Positions 1-10,751 of a stretch of 64,000 bases of DNA are shown one piece after another (the stretch's first letter is position 1; each line of letters begins with the position of its first letter). This DNA is from Vermamoeba vermiformis (lineage: Eukaryota; Tubulinea; Echinamoebida). Both the position numbers and the translations under genes were made by a program. The stretch is taken from assembly GCA_045837725.1 (NCBI GenBank), contig JBEWZL010000217.1:1-64000 (forward strand). The letters are read 5' to 3'. The notes beneath the pieces were generated by a model that worked only from the letters and a program-made list of their open reading frames with translations, did not search any database and had not been told where the DNA came from.

Positions 1-1061
1 GCAAAGAAGTCGCCGCGGTCCACAGTCCAAAAGCAACTCCGGTGCTTGTTTTTGCTCTCGGGCTGGCTGTTGGAACATTCACGGGAGCTTGTACTGGAGC
101 TTGTACAGCGGCACAACCATCTTGACCGTATCCAGGACCAGTATAGCCAGTGTTACACGCACAAGAGATGAAAGGTTCGGAATCGAGATCTGTACAAGTT
201 GCATGGACGTTGCACACTACTGCTCCTGAAGTAGGGCAAGTAACTTGAGTGCATCCAAGAGTAGCATTGCCTTCATAATACTGCATACAAGAGCATTGGG
301 GCGTTCCGTTAATGTTGGTGCAGTTCGTGTTCGCACCACATGCTCCATCCGCGCATTGACCTGAAACCAGCATTACACTGTTAGAATACGGAAGCGGTTA
401 ACGTTATTTAACGCATACCCATGCATTGTCCATCAACGTAATCAAATCCTGCAGGACATCTGGCAAATGACAGCAGATCGGCGGTTGCGTAACTATCTTG
501 AATCACAATCTTCTTGATATTGCGGGTGGTTGAGTTGAAGCCGCGATAAGAATAGGCGTTGTCGTTTGATTGGGTGACGGCAGGGAATATGTTACAATTT
601 AGTTCTTGATCAGATTCGTCATAAATAAAAAGTCCGGCATCTGCTCCTTCATCCGACGCCACTCGCACTGAAAACTGACTGACAGCCTCGGAGAATATAA
701 TCTCACAATATACATCGGAAGTGCTATCTAATCCCAAAAAATAACCAGGATCTCCGGTGCCTTCCGGATACCAAGGAGATCCACTGGACCAACTGTGGCT
801 GCCCAATCCGAAACTATTCCACACGTTGCAATTAGCCGAACCTTGTAGAGTAAGATATATTGGACCTGCTGTTACGTTGATTGATATTCTGCCATCCCAA
901 GGCGTCGGAACAGCGTCGAAATCAAAAGTAAATTCTGGATTTGCCAATTCAGCATTAATTAGCGTTGGAGTATCTTGGGCAGTGCAGTTTGGCGATCCGT
1001 ACGCGTGATGTACTGCAACGGCGAACAAAATAGCGACCAACCAAAGATATAAAATTCTCAT
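1..1061 (-). CDS. EGF-domain secreted/GPI-anchored surface protein, copy 1 (3' end cut by window)
   Basis: Two exons on the minus strand: exon 1 is 419-1061 and exon 2 is 1-360 continuing off the edge; the 58-nt intron (361-418) starts GTATGCG and ends TTTCAG. The start at 1061 gives a hydrophobic signal peptide (MRILYLWLVAILFAVAVH). Residues about 30-205 form a beta-rich domain with paired cysteines that I do not recognise. Exon 2 has EGF-like cysteine spacing with CADGACG and CNVHATC blocks, then a Ser/Pro/Ala linker and the start of a hydrophobic tail (FGLWTAATSL) like a GPI-attachment signal. By comparison with the copy at 3362-4460 only about ten codons are missing. Cell-surface location is inferred from the signal peptide and tail; function is unknown. 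Confidence 0.8.
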
Positions 1062-1435
1062 TGGAGCTATGTGTTAGTGCTGTTGAAAACGTTAAAAAAA
1101 ATTGTGCGCTCAGAAACAAAAAAAATAACTATATCTCGGTACAATCTCCCCTGCTGAAATGTTTCTGAGGCTGTAAAACCTCGCCTCAAATACTGCAAAT
1201 CTCGAGATGAATTAATTGTAGACCGTCATCTACGGCGTAAGGCGAGAATTAGAATCCTAACGTCGTGGAAGATCCAACCGTTATCTTTTTGCTTCGGTTA
1301 AATTCCGGTCATTACGTTCAGAACTGTCTTCTATAAATATCTACGTTTCAATGAATCAAATAAATGTCTTTTGTTTTGGAGCTTTCATGAAATGCATCCG
1401 CCGACCATTAATTTTACTTTATTCTAAACTCTTTA
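1062..1435. other. Intergenic spacer upstream of surface-protein copy 1
   Basis: AT-rich spacer between the start codon of the first surface-protein gene and the left end of the DNA transposon. I see no open frame, tRNA or repeat here. It presumably holds the promoter of the minus-strand gene. Confidence 0.5.
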
Positions 1436-1446
1436 CTCTCGATTTA
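1436..1446 (+). repeat. Left terminal inverted repeat of Tc1/mariner element
   Basis: Perfect 11-bp core CTCTCGATTTA, preceded by the TA target duplication at 1434-1435. Imperfect matching to the right end continues inward. Confidence 0.85.
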
Positions 1447-1585
1447 TCGAACCATACACAACTTAAAATTTAATAATTTTAGTCAAAATTAAATTCCCGC
1501 ATTGAAACGTTAGTGACAAATTATGCTAAATTTAGGGCTAAATTTAGTTTCCGTTATTAAATTTTAACTTCGCACAAGTACCACA

Positions 1586-2227
1586 ATGCCGTTCTGCTCG
1601 AATTGTGGCTCTCAGCTTGCTGGACTTTTTTGTACTGAATGTGGTACAAAATCGGCCGATAATGGTGCAGTACCTATCACTCCCACTGCAAAAAAACCAA
1701 AAGTGAGTACTCCACGAGCTCCTCAGCGCTGCACAATATGTCATGAGATCAAGGTTAAGCACAAGTGCTCTCAGGTGAAGTGCGAAGACGCATCCAAGTG
1801 TGGTTCGCCAGCTCACCATTCTGAAATCACCCTGAAGAGCCAACCAAACAAAAAGCGAAAAATTAGTGAATTAAGCCCAGACGAGGCAGCAGTAACAGCA
1901 TCGCAAAACAGTCTAAAACGACTTGAGCAGATCGAGGAGGCAACAGAGTTCATCAAAAGTTTTCAACAGTGGGTCGCCACAAAACATCCTTGGTTCTCTG
2001 ATAAGGAAGGTATTGATGGAGCATATCGCCTGGGATATGCAGTTCACAGAGTGGTTCAACTAGTCGCAAAAGCTTGTGATTCGCGCAGATCGGTTTCGGT
2101 GGAAGACTTACGCCTTCCATCTCCCGCTCCAATTGCAGACCACGCACTCTTAGAGAGCATTAAAAAGAACAATGACAAGGTGGAAACACCACAGGCGATT
2201 GAATCTAACACCAATGAGAAGAAATAA
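1586..2227 (+). CDS. Zinc-ribbon protein carried by the transposon (passenger, unknown role)
   Basis: Intronless 213-residue frame. The N-terminus is a zinc ribbon (CSNCGSQLAGLFCTECG, two CxxC knuckles). A second Cys/His cluster follows at residues about 50-75 (CTICHEIKVKHKC, then CEDASKCGSPAHH). A basic nuclear-localisation-like stretch (NKKRKI) comes next, then a helical C-terminal half. It lies wholly inside the terminal repeats and ends 2 bp from the convergent transposase stop, so it moves with the element. Possible roles are DNA binding at the ends, transposase accessory, or captured host gene; none can be chosen from sequence alone. Confidence 0.75.
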   Translation: MPFCSNCGSQLAGLFCTECGTKSADNGAVPITPTAKKPKVSTPRAPQRCTICHEIKVKHKCSQVKCEDASKCGSPAHHSEITLKSQPNKKRKISELSPDEAAVTASQNSLKRLEQIEEATEFIKSFQQWVATKHPWFSDKEGIDGAYRLGYAVHRVVQLVAKACDSRRSVSVEDLRLPSPAPIADHALLESIKKNNDKVETPQAIESNTNEKK

Positions 2228-2229
2228 AT

Positions 2230-3221
2230 TTATTTTGCTAAATTAAAATCTGATCCGAGTTCAATGTAGCCACATTTCTCTGCCCATGCCTTAATGTGTT
2301 TGGACTGAATATTTCGCATTATATTCGATAGATCTGCAACCACGTCTTCATCGTGAACTGTGCCTCGGCGCTAGAATTTAAAATTTAATTTTGTGATTGT
2401 GCGGGAGATTAAATTAGCCGTTGTACCTGTAGCTTCTTCTTAATATAGGCATACGATATCTCAATTGGATTGAGGTCGGGACTATAGGGTGGTAAAAATA
2501 GAAATTTGTTTCCCGAGAGCTGCACAATTGCTTCTAACGCTGGATCTTTGTGGATCGAGGCATTGTCTATAATCAGCACTGAGCCTTCTGGTATAAATGG
2601 AAGTACCTTCTCTGTGATAAAAATACTAAAATCAATAGTCGCTGCACTTTGCGTAATTGTGTGGAAACTCACGAACCCGGATGTACTTATCGCTGAGAGC
2701 ATGGTAAACGAAGTGTTTTTTACATACTTGCTAGGCTTAGTAGGTCGTACACCACGTCGGGCTCGTCCGAATCGGCGCCTACAGGTCTTAAAGTCCACAC
2801 CGGTCTCATCAATGAAATAAAGAGACGAGATCGGGACAGAACTTACTTGTCCTAAATATCTTGCTCTCAGCTCTAGTGCCATTGGGGTAAATCGCTCCAT
2901 TGCAGGGTAGGACGCGACCTTTCTAGTAATATTGATGGTGTTCATAATTTTCCAAACGGTGGATGTACCTAAAAAAACGAATCTGCGAAGAAGAAGCTCA
3001 TCGCGAATCTCATCAAGGTATAAATTAGGACTTTCTCTTACTATTTTCTCAATTTCACCAATATCTTGGGCAGTGTAAATCGTTGTGCGTTTCTTTCGAG
3101 GCACGTTGAAAATGATCTTCTTCGCAGTTCGCCAATTAATGCGGAAGTGATTAGCAGTACTGTTAATACTGCCCACTTCACGATAAAATCGCCGTACACT
3201 CTCGTGTAGTACTGAGTTCAT
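2230..3221 (-). CDS. Tc1/mariner-IS630 family transposase (DD34E), one intron
   Basis: Cut-and-paste transposase, 311 residues. Exon 1 is 2427-3221 and exon 2 is 2230-2370, with a 56-nt intron (2371-2426; GTACAA...TTCTAG). Reading through the intron would give a short false C-terminus (QVQRLI), while splicing adds 46 residues in frame. An N-terminal helix-turn-helix region (about residues 1-75) precedes the DDE core. First Asp is in YFIDETGV, second Asp in LIIDNASIH, third Glu in YSPDLNPIE; 34 residues separate the second and third, giving DD34E. All three catalytic residues are present, so the enzyme is probably functional. Its substrate would be the repeats at 1436 and 3331. Confidence 0.9.
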
Positions 3222-3320
3222 TTTAAAAACGGTAATTAATCTCGGCGCGAAGATTTTAACTTAAATTTAATTTGACAACCCTAAATTTTAGACTAAATTT
3301 AATATTTTTGTACGTTTCCG

Positions 3321-3331
3321 TAAATCGAGAG
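3321..3331 (-). repeat. Right terminal inverted repeat of Tc1/mariner element
   Basis: Exact reverse complement of the left 11-bp core, followed by the TA duplication at 3332-3333. Confidence 0.85.
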
Positions 3332-3361
3332 TAATAGTCAATGTTCTCTTTCGATTGTAAA

Positions 3362-4460
3362 TTAGAAAATTGAAGCAATCGCAATAATCAGCGAAGTCGC
3401 CGCGGTCCACAATCCAAAAGCAGATCCAGAGCTTGTTTTTGCTCTCGGGCTGGCTGCGATGGGACCAGAGGATGGAGTCGTTACAGCGGTACAACCATCT
3501 TGACCGTATCCAGGACCAGTATAGCCGCTATTGCACGCACAAGTGATGAAAGGCTCGGAGTTGATATCCGAACAAGTTGCATGGACGTTGCACACTGTGG
3601 CTCCTGAAGTAGCACAAGTAGCCGGAGCGCATCCGAGAGTAGCATTGCCCACGTAGTGTGCCACACAAGTGCATTGAGGAGTTCCGTCAATATTAGTGCA
3701 GTTCGTGTTCGCACCACATGCTCCATCCGCGCATTGACCTGAAACATGCATGAACATCAGATATGAGCTTCGAACGTCGATTGAGTGGAGTAATAATGAG
3801 TGATGCCTACGTACCAATACATTTTCCATCACTCCAATCCAATCCTGCAGGACATCTGACAAATGACAGCAGATCGGCGGTTGCGAAACTGTCTTTAATC
3901 ACAATCTTCTTAATACTGCGTGTGGTTGAGTTGAAACCACGAACAGAGTATGCATTGGTGGTCGCTCCGGCGAAAGGGAATAAGTTGCAATTTAGTTCTT
4001 GATCAGATTCGTCATAAATAAAAAGTCCGGCTTCTTGGGCCTGATCCGACGCCACCCGCATTGAAAACTGACTGACAGCCTCGGAAAATACGATTTCGCA
4101 GTAGGTGTCGACATCGCTGTTTAATCCTAAGAAGTATCCAGGGGTAGTGCTGTTGACATCCAACGGATACCAAGGACTGCCACCGGTCCATTGGCCACTG
4201 CCCAATCCGAAGCTATTCCACACGCCGCAATTGTCCGAGCCTCGTAGAGTAACAACTAATGGACCAGCTGATACGTTGAGAGCAACTGTGCCGTTCCAAT
4301 CTACTACTAGTGTCGGCACGACGTCGAAATCAAAAGTAAATTCCGGATTTACTAATTCAGCATCTGTCATCGTTGGATTCGCTTGAGCAGTGCAGTTTGC
4401 CGCTCCATGTGCCTGGTGTGCAATAGCAGCCAGCAATAAAGCAAAGCAAAAAGTCTTCAT
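3362..4460 (-). CDS. EGF-domain secreted/GPI-anchored surface protein, copy 2
   Basis: Complete paralogue of the gene at 1-1061: 340 residues, exon 1 3815-4460 and exon 2 3362-3738, intron 3739-3814 (76 nt, GTACGT...TTTCAG) at the same position and phase. The start at 4460 is chosen because it yields a clean signal peptide (MKTFCFALLLAAIAHQ); an upstream in-frame start would bury it. A beta-rich N-terminal domain (with SEAVSQFSMRVASD and YDESDQELNCN conserved between copies) is followed by an EGF-like region and a C-terminal Ser/Gly plus hydrophobic tail (SSGSAFGLWTAATSLIIAI) typical of GPI signals. Probably a surface adhesion or recognition protein; function unknown. Confidence 0.88.
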
Positions 4461-4819
4461 TAGAGCTTTGTGGTTGTGGGTGTTTACGTTGGTAAAAACT
4501 AAAAAGAAAAGATTCGATTTAAAGCAATTTTGGGCCAACGTCCGACAAAAAACGAGCTTCATCGGGCAGCAGCATGACCTAACATGACAATCAGTTTCAA
4601 ATCAGATAATATAATAGTGATTGAATTTGAAACTTCAATGGCCGTTAAACATTGATTAAAAATAGGATCCACAATCTTGTTTGAAACCCCAAAACTGAAA
4701 TTATATCCCAACAATGAAATTAATTCGTGTCAATACTATTTCGCATAGAGCTCGTATTGAAACGAAACTCTTGTGTTAATCATTGTCTATTTTGAATCAA
4801 AAAATTGAATTCCAATTCA
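4461..4819. other. Intergenic spacer between surface-protein copy 2 and exonuclease gene
   Basis: AT-rich, no credible open frame. It holds the 5' flank of the surface-protein gene and the 3' flank of the exonuclease gene, both on the minus strand. Confidence 0.5.
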
Positions 4820-5798
4820 TTATTTATTCTTGTTCGGGTACTTCTCTTTTCTCCTTTGGCTCTGCTTCGGATTATCTTTGGTCCATGTGTAATCAAACAC
4901 AACACCGTCTTCGATCATCCGCTTCAAATAAAGTTCGATTAATTATACGGCTTCAACCGACCAAAATTTAATCCGTTACATACCACCGCTATACGAGTAA
5001 TATTTCTACAATCATCAATCCCCGAATGATGATGTCCTATTAGTTCCATATTCAGCTTTTTAAGCATTCCTGCCATCCCTTAAAAAAGGTCAGCGAATCC
5101 AATAACATTATTTCGTTACGAACCTGTTATTTTGCTCTTATAATGCACGTTAAAAACGTCTTTGATATTAATCCAGCTCTTAAAGTAGTCAGGGTAAGTC
5201 TGCACGCCGCTCGATAAACATTGGGTCGGCAGCATCGTTTTGAGATCCCAATCCCCGCATGTAACGTAACAAAATGTCTTCGTAGTATCCTTAGTTATAT
5301 TCTCATATAACCATTGTTGATATTTCTCGAAGACTTCTGGGAATAACGGCGCTTTATCGACCCAATCTTGTTGGATGCCGGTGATCTCGATGCAGATGTG
5401 GTTCATCGGAACATTAATAACTGGCCTAACAAAGCTTTGAAACTGAGATTCGACCTGCATTAATAATTCGGTTAAAGAAAGCATGACACGCAAGTTGATA
5501 AATTGTTAAGAATTCTCGATCTGCGCGAGATTTTTTTTCTTGGGCTTACCTTCAATGTTTTTGTGTTTAATATTACAGATGGAAATTCTATAACCTCCCA
5601 ATTTTTTCGTTGCATATCGCAGACAGCCTCTAAACAAATGCAGAATTAAATTAAGTACCGTGCATTTGAGATTAGAAAATATAATTAATATAAATATTGG
5701 TGTTATCGTAGCAACGTACCGTAATCTAAAATCACGAGATAATCAAATTTCTGTTGCAGATCTTGCGCTGAACTATTGCTACTGTTATTCCTCTCCAT
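4820..5798 (-). CDS. ERI1-type 3'-5' exoribonuclease (DEDDh family)
   Basis: 228 residues in five exons: 5720-5798, 5550-5629, 5124-5454, 4984-5078 and 4820-4921. The family (ERI1/ERI2/ERI3) trims RNA 3' ends, including histone mRNA tails, 5.8S rRNA and small interfering RNAs. Catalytic blocks visible: first acidic pair in VILDYEAVCD (Asp, Glu), the RPVINVPMNHICIEITGI block, Asp in CGDWDLKTM, and the final His-Asp in HHHSGIDDCRNITRIAVRM. All DEDDh residues are therefore present. There is no N-terminal SAP domain, so it resembles the short ERI3-like form or just the nuclease core. Position and phase of all four introns agree with an uninterrupted frame. Confidence 0.9.
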
Positions 5799-6079
5799 AT
5801 CTGTCCTGTTGTTCTTGTTCTGTTGTTGTATCACTTGCTGTGAATAATTAAACTGATAACAGAACCATGCCTTGCTATTTGTATCTAAAATTGAACTGGG
5901 GTTTCGGGGTTTTCACCTCGTTTTGCGTAAAATAATAGAAACGTGTCTTAATTTAAATTAATTTTAATTGAATCCGATAGAATACACATAACCGTATTAT
6001 ACATATTGCTATCGCTCGAGAAAGAAATCATTTCAATGTTAAGGTTTGAAAAATCAGATTCGAATCCGTTTTGTAACGA

Positions 6080-9000
6080 CTACTTATCCGCTTGCAAAAT
6101 GTTGAGAGTCATTTGCGCGATCAAAGGCACTTGCTCGTTCTCAATAGACAACGTCAATGACTGCAAGGCATCAATAGCATTCGCTTGTCTGAAGTTTTCT
6201 TTTCGACGAGAGGATTTGCTCGCCAACAACCCGATCAACTCAGCAGACTTGGCTTGGAGCAGTGCTGAAGAGCTCGTCAAATATGCTACCAAGATCGGTA
6301 CTAAATGCAAGGAGAATACGGAATCTTGGTTTTGACCTAATAATCGATCAGATCCGAATCTATTTTAACGCCTCAGTTATTCGAACTTACTGTTTTCTCT
6401 GCATGCTTCAGACAACGCCTCCAGAACAAAAGCGACAACTTTGTTATTGTTCTTAAAGATATCGACCATGGCTAGTAACTTCGACAAGATCTCTTCCTTA
6501 CGCAAAGCACGTTGTAGTTTGTCTGAAAGTACTTATATGAGCACATTATACTTCAATATGGAACTTATTATATGCTTACCATTGCCAGCAACGAGAGCAG
6601 AAATGAAACCAGTCACAGATTGCAACAATTTGTTCTGATCTTCCTTGTTTTTGTTGCTCGTGTTCGCGCTCAATATTTTATTGATTCTATCGAGCACGTC
6701 GTACTTCTTGACCAAGTCCTCTTGCATGTTCTCTGAATACATTATAAATATAGCTTAAATGTTAACAAGTCGTTCATACCGTTGCCGCTAATAATGTGTT
6801 GCAAGGCCTGATAGACTTCAATTTGAATGACAGCGTCATCACTCGCAAGAAGTTTAGCAATCATTGGGAATGCTTGAGACTTGCACACTTGCTCTTGAAG
6901 AGGCTCTATAATATAATGGTATTGTCAGTATTTGTTCAGCGAGGAGGATCTAGATCAGCGTACTGTTGTTAGCGCAGAGAGATCCGAGCGCTACGGCAAA
7001 AGCAGAGATGAGCTGAGGATTGGTCTTCTCAGCACTTGCTTGCTCTTCTAACAAGTGTAACAACTTCTCGTGCACGTCATTGGCGATGAACAGTTGCTGG
7101 ATCTCGCCTGTTTCACGTCAGTTCTGAGCTTACAAAAGTATATTATAGAACTCACTGTGCTTAGTAACAAGGTTAGCGATGAGACGAAGAACTGAAATGG
7201 TCAATGGCTCTTCGTTGTTATTAATCGCGTGATCAAAGTGGGCAGCAATAGCGGTCACAACAGCCTCATCGGCAAACGGCTCACGGAACTTGAGATTGAA
7301 GGCTTCAAATTCTTTTGTAATAAAAGGTTGTTATGGTTTGCCTACTCTAATATTAACAATCATATCGATAATATCTGTGTTACCTATCGCCATCAAGTTT
7401 CTCGTGATCGCTTCGACCAATGCGTGCACAGTGTCAGAGCTAGCAGTAGCAACGTCTTGCGCGGACTTTTGCAAGTCTTTTTCAACGTCTTCGGGAGCAC
7501 GAGGCGTGCGTCGTTCACCGTACGGCAATCGTTGGAGATTATTCACACCTAACATTGGAACTCTTTCTCTTGGCGATCGTGGCGATTCCTATGAAGTTAC
7601 AAAGGGCGTGGCTAAGACAATATTAGACTAATCAGAATTTCGTTAACTCGCTTACGGCTTTCGGAGTTCCCTCAGCAGGTCGTTTAGGGAAAACCATCGA
7701 TTGAGGACGATCGCCTTCCTCGTTGTTATTGTTCACAGGCTGCTTGGGAGGACCAGAGAGTCTTTGCAAAGATTGAGGACCACCTTTAAGCGCGCCTTCT
7801 TTCGGGGCTCCTTCTTTAGGAATGCCTTTGGGCATGCCTTCCTTTGGTGGGCCGAACTTCTTGGGGGCGCCACCGGGACCGCCCTCTTTCGGCGAGGCAG
7901 GGACCATCATCTTCTTAGGAGCTGGCGCCTGGCTAGGATCACCTCCTTCAACCTTCGGAGGAGCACCTGCTTTTGGTGGGCCACCAGGACCAGTCTTCAA
8001 AGGAGCCTTAGCCACGGGCTTAGGATTCGCACCAGGAGGCACCGGCAGCTTGATCGAAGATGGATCTGCGCCTTCTTTGGGCTGAGGAGGACTCATCTTC
8101 TTGACGCCAACAGGCACTTTACCAGATTTGGCAAGTCCCTTAGGCTGTCCCTCAGGTGCCTTCTTGGGTGCACCTTCAATAGACTTGGGACCCTCAGCTG
8201 ACTTCGGACTGTCACGAGGCGATTGTTCAACTGAGCTTCGGCTCTGTTCATCAGAGGACACGCTGGTTCTCGGTGCGTCAGACTGTGGTGGCGACTCGAC
8301 ACGAGGTGAAGGAACTTGATCAGGGCGAGGCGAAGGGTTATCAGAACGAGGCGAAGCAATTGTAACTCTGGGAGAAAGCTCGACTGACTTGCGCTCAATA
8401 GAAGAAGGTTGCGAGCTCTCAGTCGCTTCGACACTGGCGCGAGGGGATTTGGCGGGCAAAAAGATTCGCGGTGAAGGCTGAGGTTGTTGAGGCTCTGGTT
8501 GTGGCTCAGGTGGTGGCTGTTGTTCCACTGACTTCGGCTCTTCAACAACAGGCAATGGAATTGGAGGTGGCAAGCTGGTAGGAGGAGTTTCGCTTGTCGG
8601 AGGCAAGATAGGAGCAACGTCAGGAGGTGGTATGTCCATTGGTGGAGGTAGAGTAACAGGGTCAATAGGAGGAGGCAACAATACAGGAGTAGGAGGCGGC
8701 AGAGTGGTTGGTGGTGGCGGATCTTGACTAGGTTGAGGTGGCGCGGGAGTGGATTCGGGCGCAACTGGAACGCTAGTAGGCGGTGGAGGTGGCAAATTGG
8801 AAGGAGGAGCCTCGCCCTTAGAGGTCCTGGACTTGCTCTTCTTCTCTTTGCTCTTCTTGTCCTTATCTTTTGCGCCATCCTTTTTCGTTCTCTTCGATTT
8901 GCGTTTGTCTGCCCAAGTTAGCGCCATTTAGTAAAAGTTAGCTAGACTTACCAACGCTCGGGGTCTTATCATCTCCTTTACGTGGTGACAAGGGTTCTTC

Positions 9001-10751
9001 CTCGGCAGGGAGTTCTACATGCAATTAGTATCGCGCCATCCGATCAGCTCGATTTCCTTACCATTTCCGCTGAGCAAATCGAGGGCAGCCTGAGCTTCAC
9101 GAATTATTTCTTTGACAGCAACGTAATCAGCGTCATCAGACTCGCCACTAGGAGCCAATGCAGAGTAACGTTCGATCATCAATTGCAAAACATTAGTGAT
9201 GTTATCAATATGGTTAGCATTGGCTTTGCTATCAGCTTTATCAATGACTTTGGCACGCAAACCAGCTAAAAAGTGATGATATTAGCAAGATGAAAGCAAA
9301 AAAGGGCAAAAAATTTTGTCGACACCGGCAGGATTCGAACCTGCGCGGGCAGAGCCCAGAGGATTTCTAGTCCGCCGCCTTAACCACTCGGCCACGGTGT
9401 CTTGTTGTTCGCGGTCTTCGCCTTTTTTGGTACCCGTGCCTTAACAACGAGAAATTGACTTACCGTTGCTCATCAAGTTGCGATAGGCCATGGCTACGGG
9501 CAACATAAGGAAGGATCCATCGTTCTCGCTATCTGAACAAGATTGTTAGATCCTTTGCATAACTAGTTAACGTCGTACCTCCGTCAGGCATGTTTTCATT
9601 AGCAGCGCCGTTTGCCCAATCAAACACGGAGAGTTGGTCGATGATAGCATCCACATTGCTTCCAGGTTCGTCTGCAGACATATTAGCGCTTATAACTTCT
9701 AGCAACAATGCTTACAATAAGGAAGCAAGTTGGCAATGGCAATTGACGTGCGTCTTTGTGCTGACATGAAATCGTTGTAGCCCGTGCCATCATCCTCGTT
9801 GATCATCGTGTTCAAGCGTTCGTAGGCCTTGATCAAGTGCTTGACAGCGCCCTTCGAAGCAACAAGCTTCTTGGCAGTATCATCTCCTATAACAGCATTA
9901 ATGTTAGCCTCCGCAGAATCTTCAGAGATTGCTACGTACTGCTCAAAGAAATGTTCTGCAACAAGGTTGAAGCCTCCATCAACAATGCGTTCTCACTATT
10001 CGCGACGAACGATACAACAGTGGCAGGAGTTGCAGCTTCAACCAGCTCTTTTGCTCCACCTTAAAGAACGAAATTAAATTTTGAATTTTTGGATGCGGGA
10101 AATCATACCGGCAATTGCGATATTAGCAAAGGCATTGATGAGCTCTTGTTTGAGCTCGGAGTTCTGAGAGAGGTCTTGTGCAGCGCCAGATCGTCTATTG
10201 TCCTCTTGAGGGACGCAGTTCACGAGAGCCTTCAGTACATCCGCGTTCTTCCAAACTTGCTCGGCCAGTTTGTCTGAGCTATGTTAGCCAATAAAAAATC
10301 GATAGTATATTACTTGCCATTAAGCGCCAAGGTACCGACGAGAGCAATAGAGCCGAGCTGGTTGACCTTGAACAAAGGCAATATTGCATCCCATCCCACG
10401 CTTTCGATCAAATTCGTATCTAATGTTAGATAAATTAATTAAATTTACAACAAATACTAAATAGCTGGAGGATACTGCTAATACTGCAGGCGAATATTTG
10501 ATTTTCTAAAATTATCAGATCTCGTTCTTACTGAAATTAGCGGCCAAAGAAAACAATAACCATGCAGATTGTGTTTGCACCAATTTATCGTTGAAGGAAA
10601 CCAATTTTTTCAAGGCAGGCAACGCATCCTTGCCAACGGTAATATTTCCTTCGTCATCTTGGTTCAGACTGTCTGCAATTTCTTTAGTCAACGCCTTGAC
10701 TTGATCGTTCTTGAATTTTGCGATATAATTAAGATGTTCTAATGTGGCCAT
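6080..10751 (-). CDS. Armadillo-repeat protein with a long proline-rich, basic middle
   Basis: 1210 residues from 17 exons (first 10532-10751, last 6080-6336; frame checked at every junction). The N-terminal third (residues 1-400) and the C-terminal third (820-1210) are alpha-helical ARM/HEAT-type repeats. Between them exon 10 (7656-8908) encodes a Lys-rich stretch (KDKDKKSKEKKSK), proline clusters resembling profilin/EVH1 or SH3 ligands (LPPPPPTS, PPPTPVLLPPP), then Ser-Pro and Pro-Lys-Glu-Gly rich repeats. A scaffold role, perhaps linked to actin through the polyproline tracts, is inference; I recognise no orthologue. Intron 2 (10274-10317) uses a GC donor (GCAAGT). Intron 7 (9266-9463) holds a tRNA gene on the same strand. 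Confidence 0.85.
9320..9401 (-). tRNA. trnS-AGA: tRNA-Ser (anticodon AGA), nested in an intron
   Basis: Class II tRNA fold read on the minus strand. The acceptor stem is GACACCG paired with CGGTGTC, the D arm is GCCGAGTGGTTAAGGC (A box), the anticodon loop is CTAGAAA, the variable arm is GGGC-TCT-GCCC, and the T arm is GCAGGTTCGAATCCTGC (B box). The discriminator is G and a T6 run follows within 11 nt, a Pol III terminator. The anticodon stem (GCGGA/TCCTC) has one C-U mismatch. The gene lies in intron 7 of the armadillo gene, same orientation. Confidence 0.93.

Larger units (their letters stand above)
1436..3331. mobile_element. Tc1/mariner-type DNA transposon with a passenger gene, 1896 bp
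   Basis: The ends are inverted: CTCTCGATTTA at 1436-1446 and its exact reverse complement at 3321-3331, each bordered outside by the dinucleotide TA (1434-1435 and 3332-3333), the target-site duplication expected of Tc1/mariner/IS630 elements. Similarity of the two ends continues imperfectly for about 50 bp. Inside lie two convergent genes, a zinc-ribbon protein (1586-2227, +) and a DD34E transposase (2230-3221, -), whose stop codons are separated by 2 bp. Both frames are open and the ends match, so the element looks intact. It sits between two tandem surface-protein paralogues, so it entered after or during their duplication. Confidence 0.85.

Noticed and set aside
7701-8201. Plus-strand open frames opposite the proline-rich exon
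   Set aside because: Shadow of GC-rich Pro/Lys codons on the other strand; the minus-strand frame is continuous with ARM exons.
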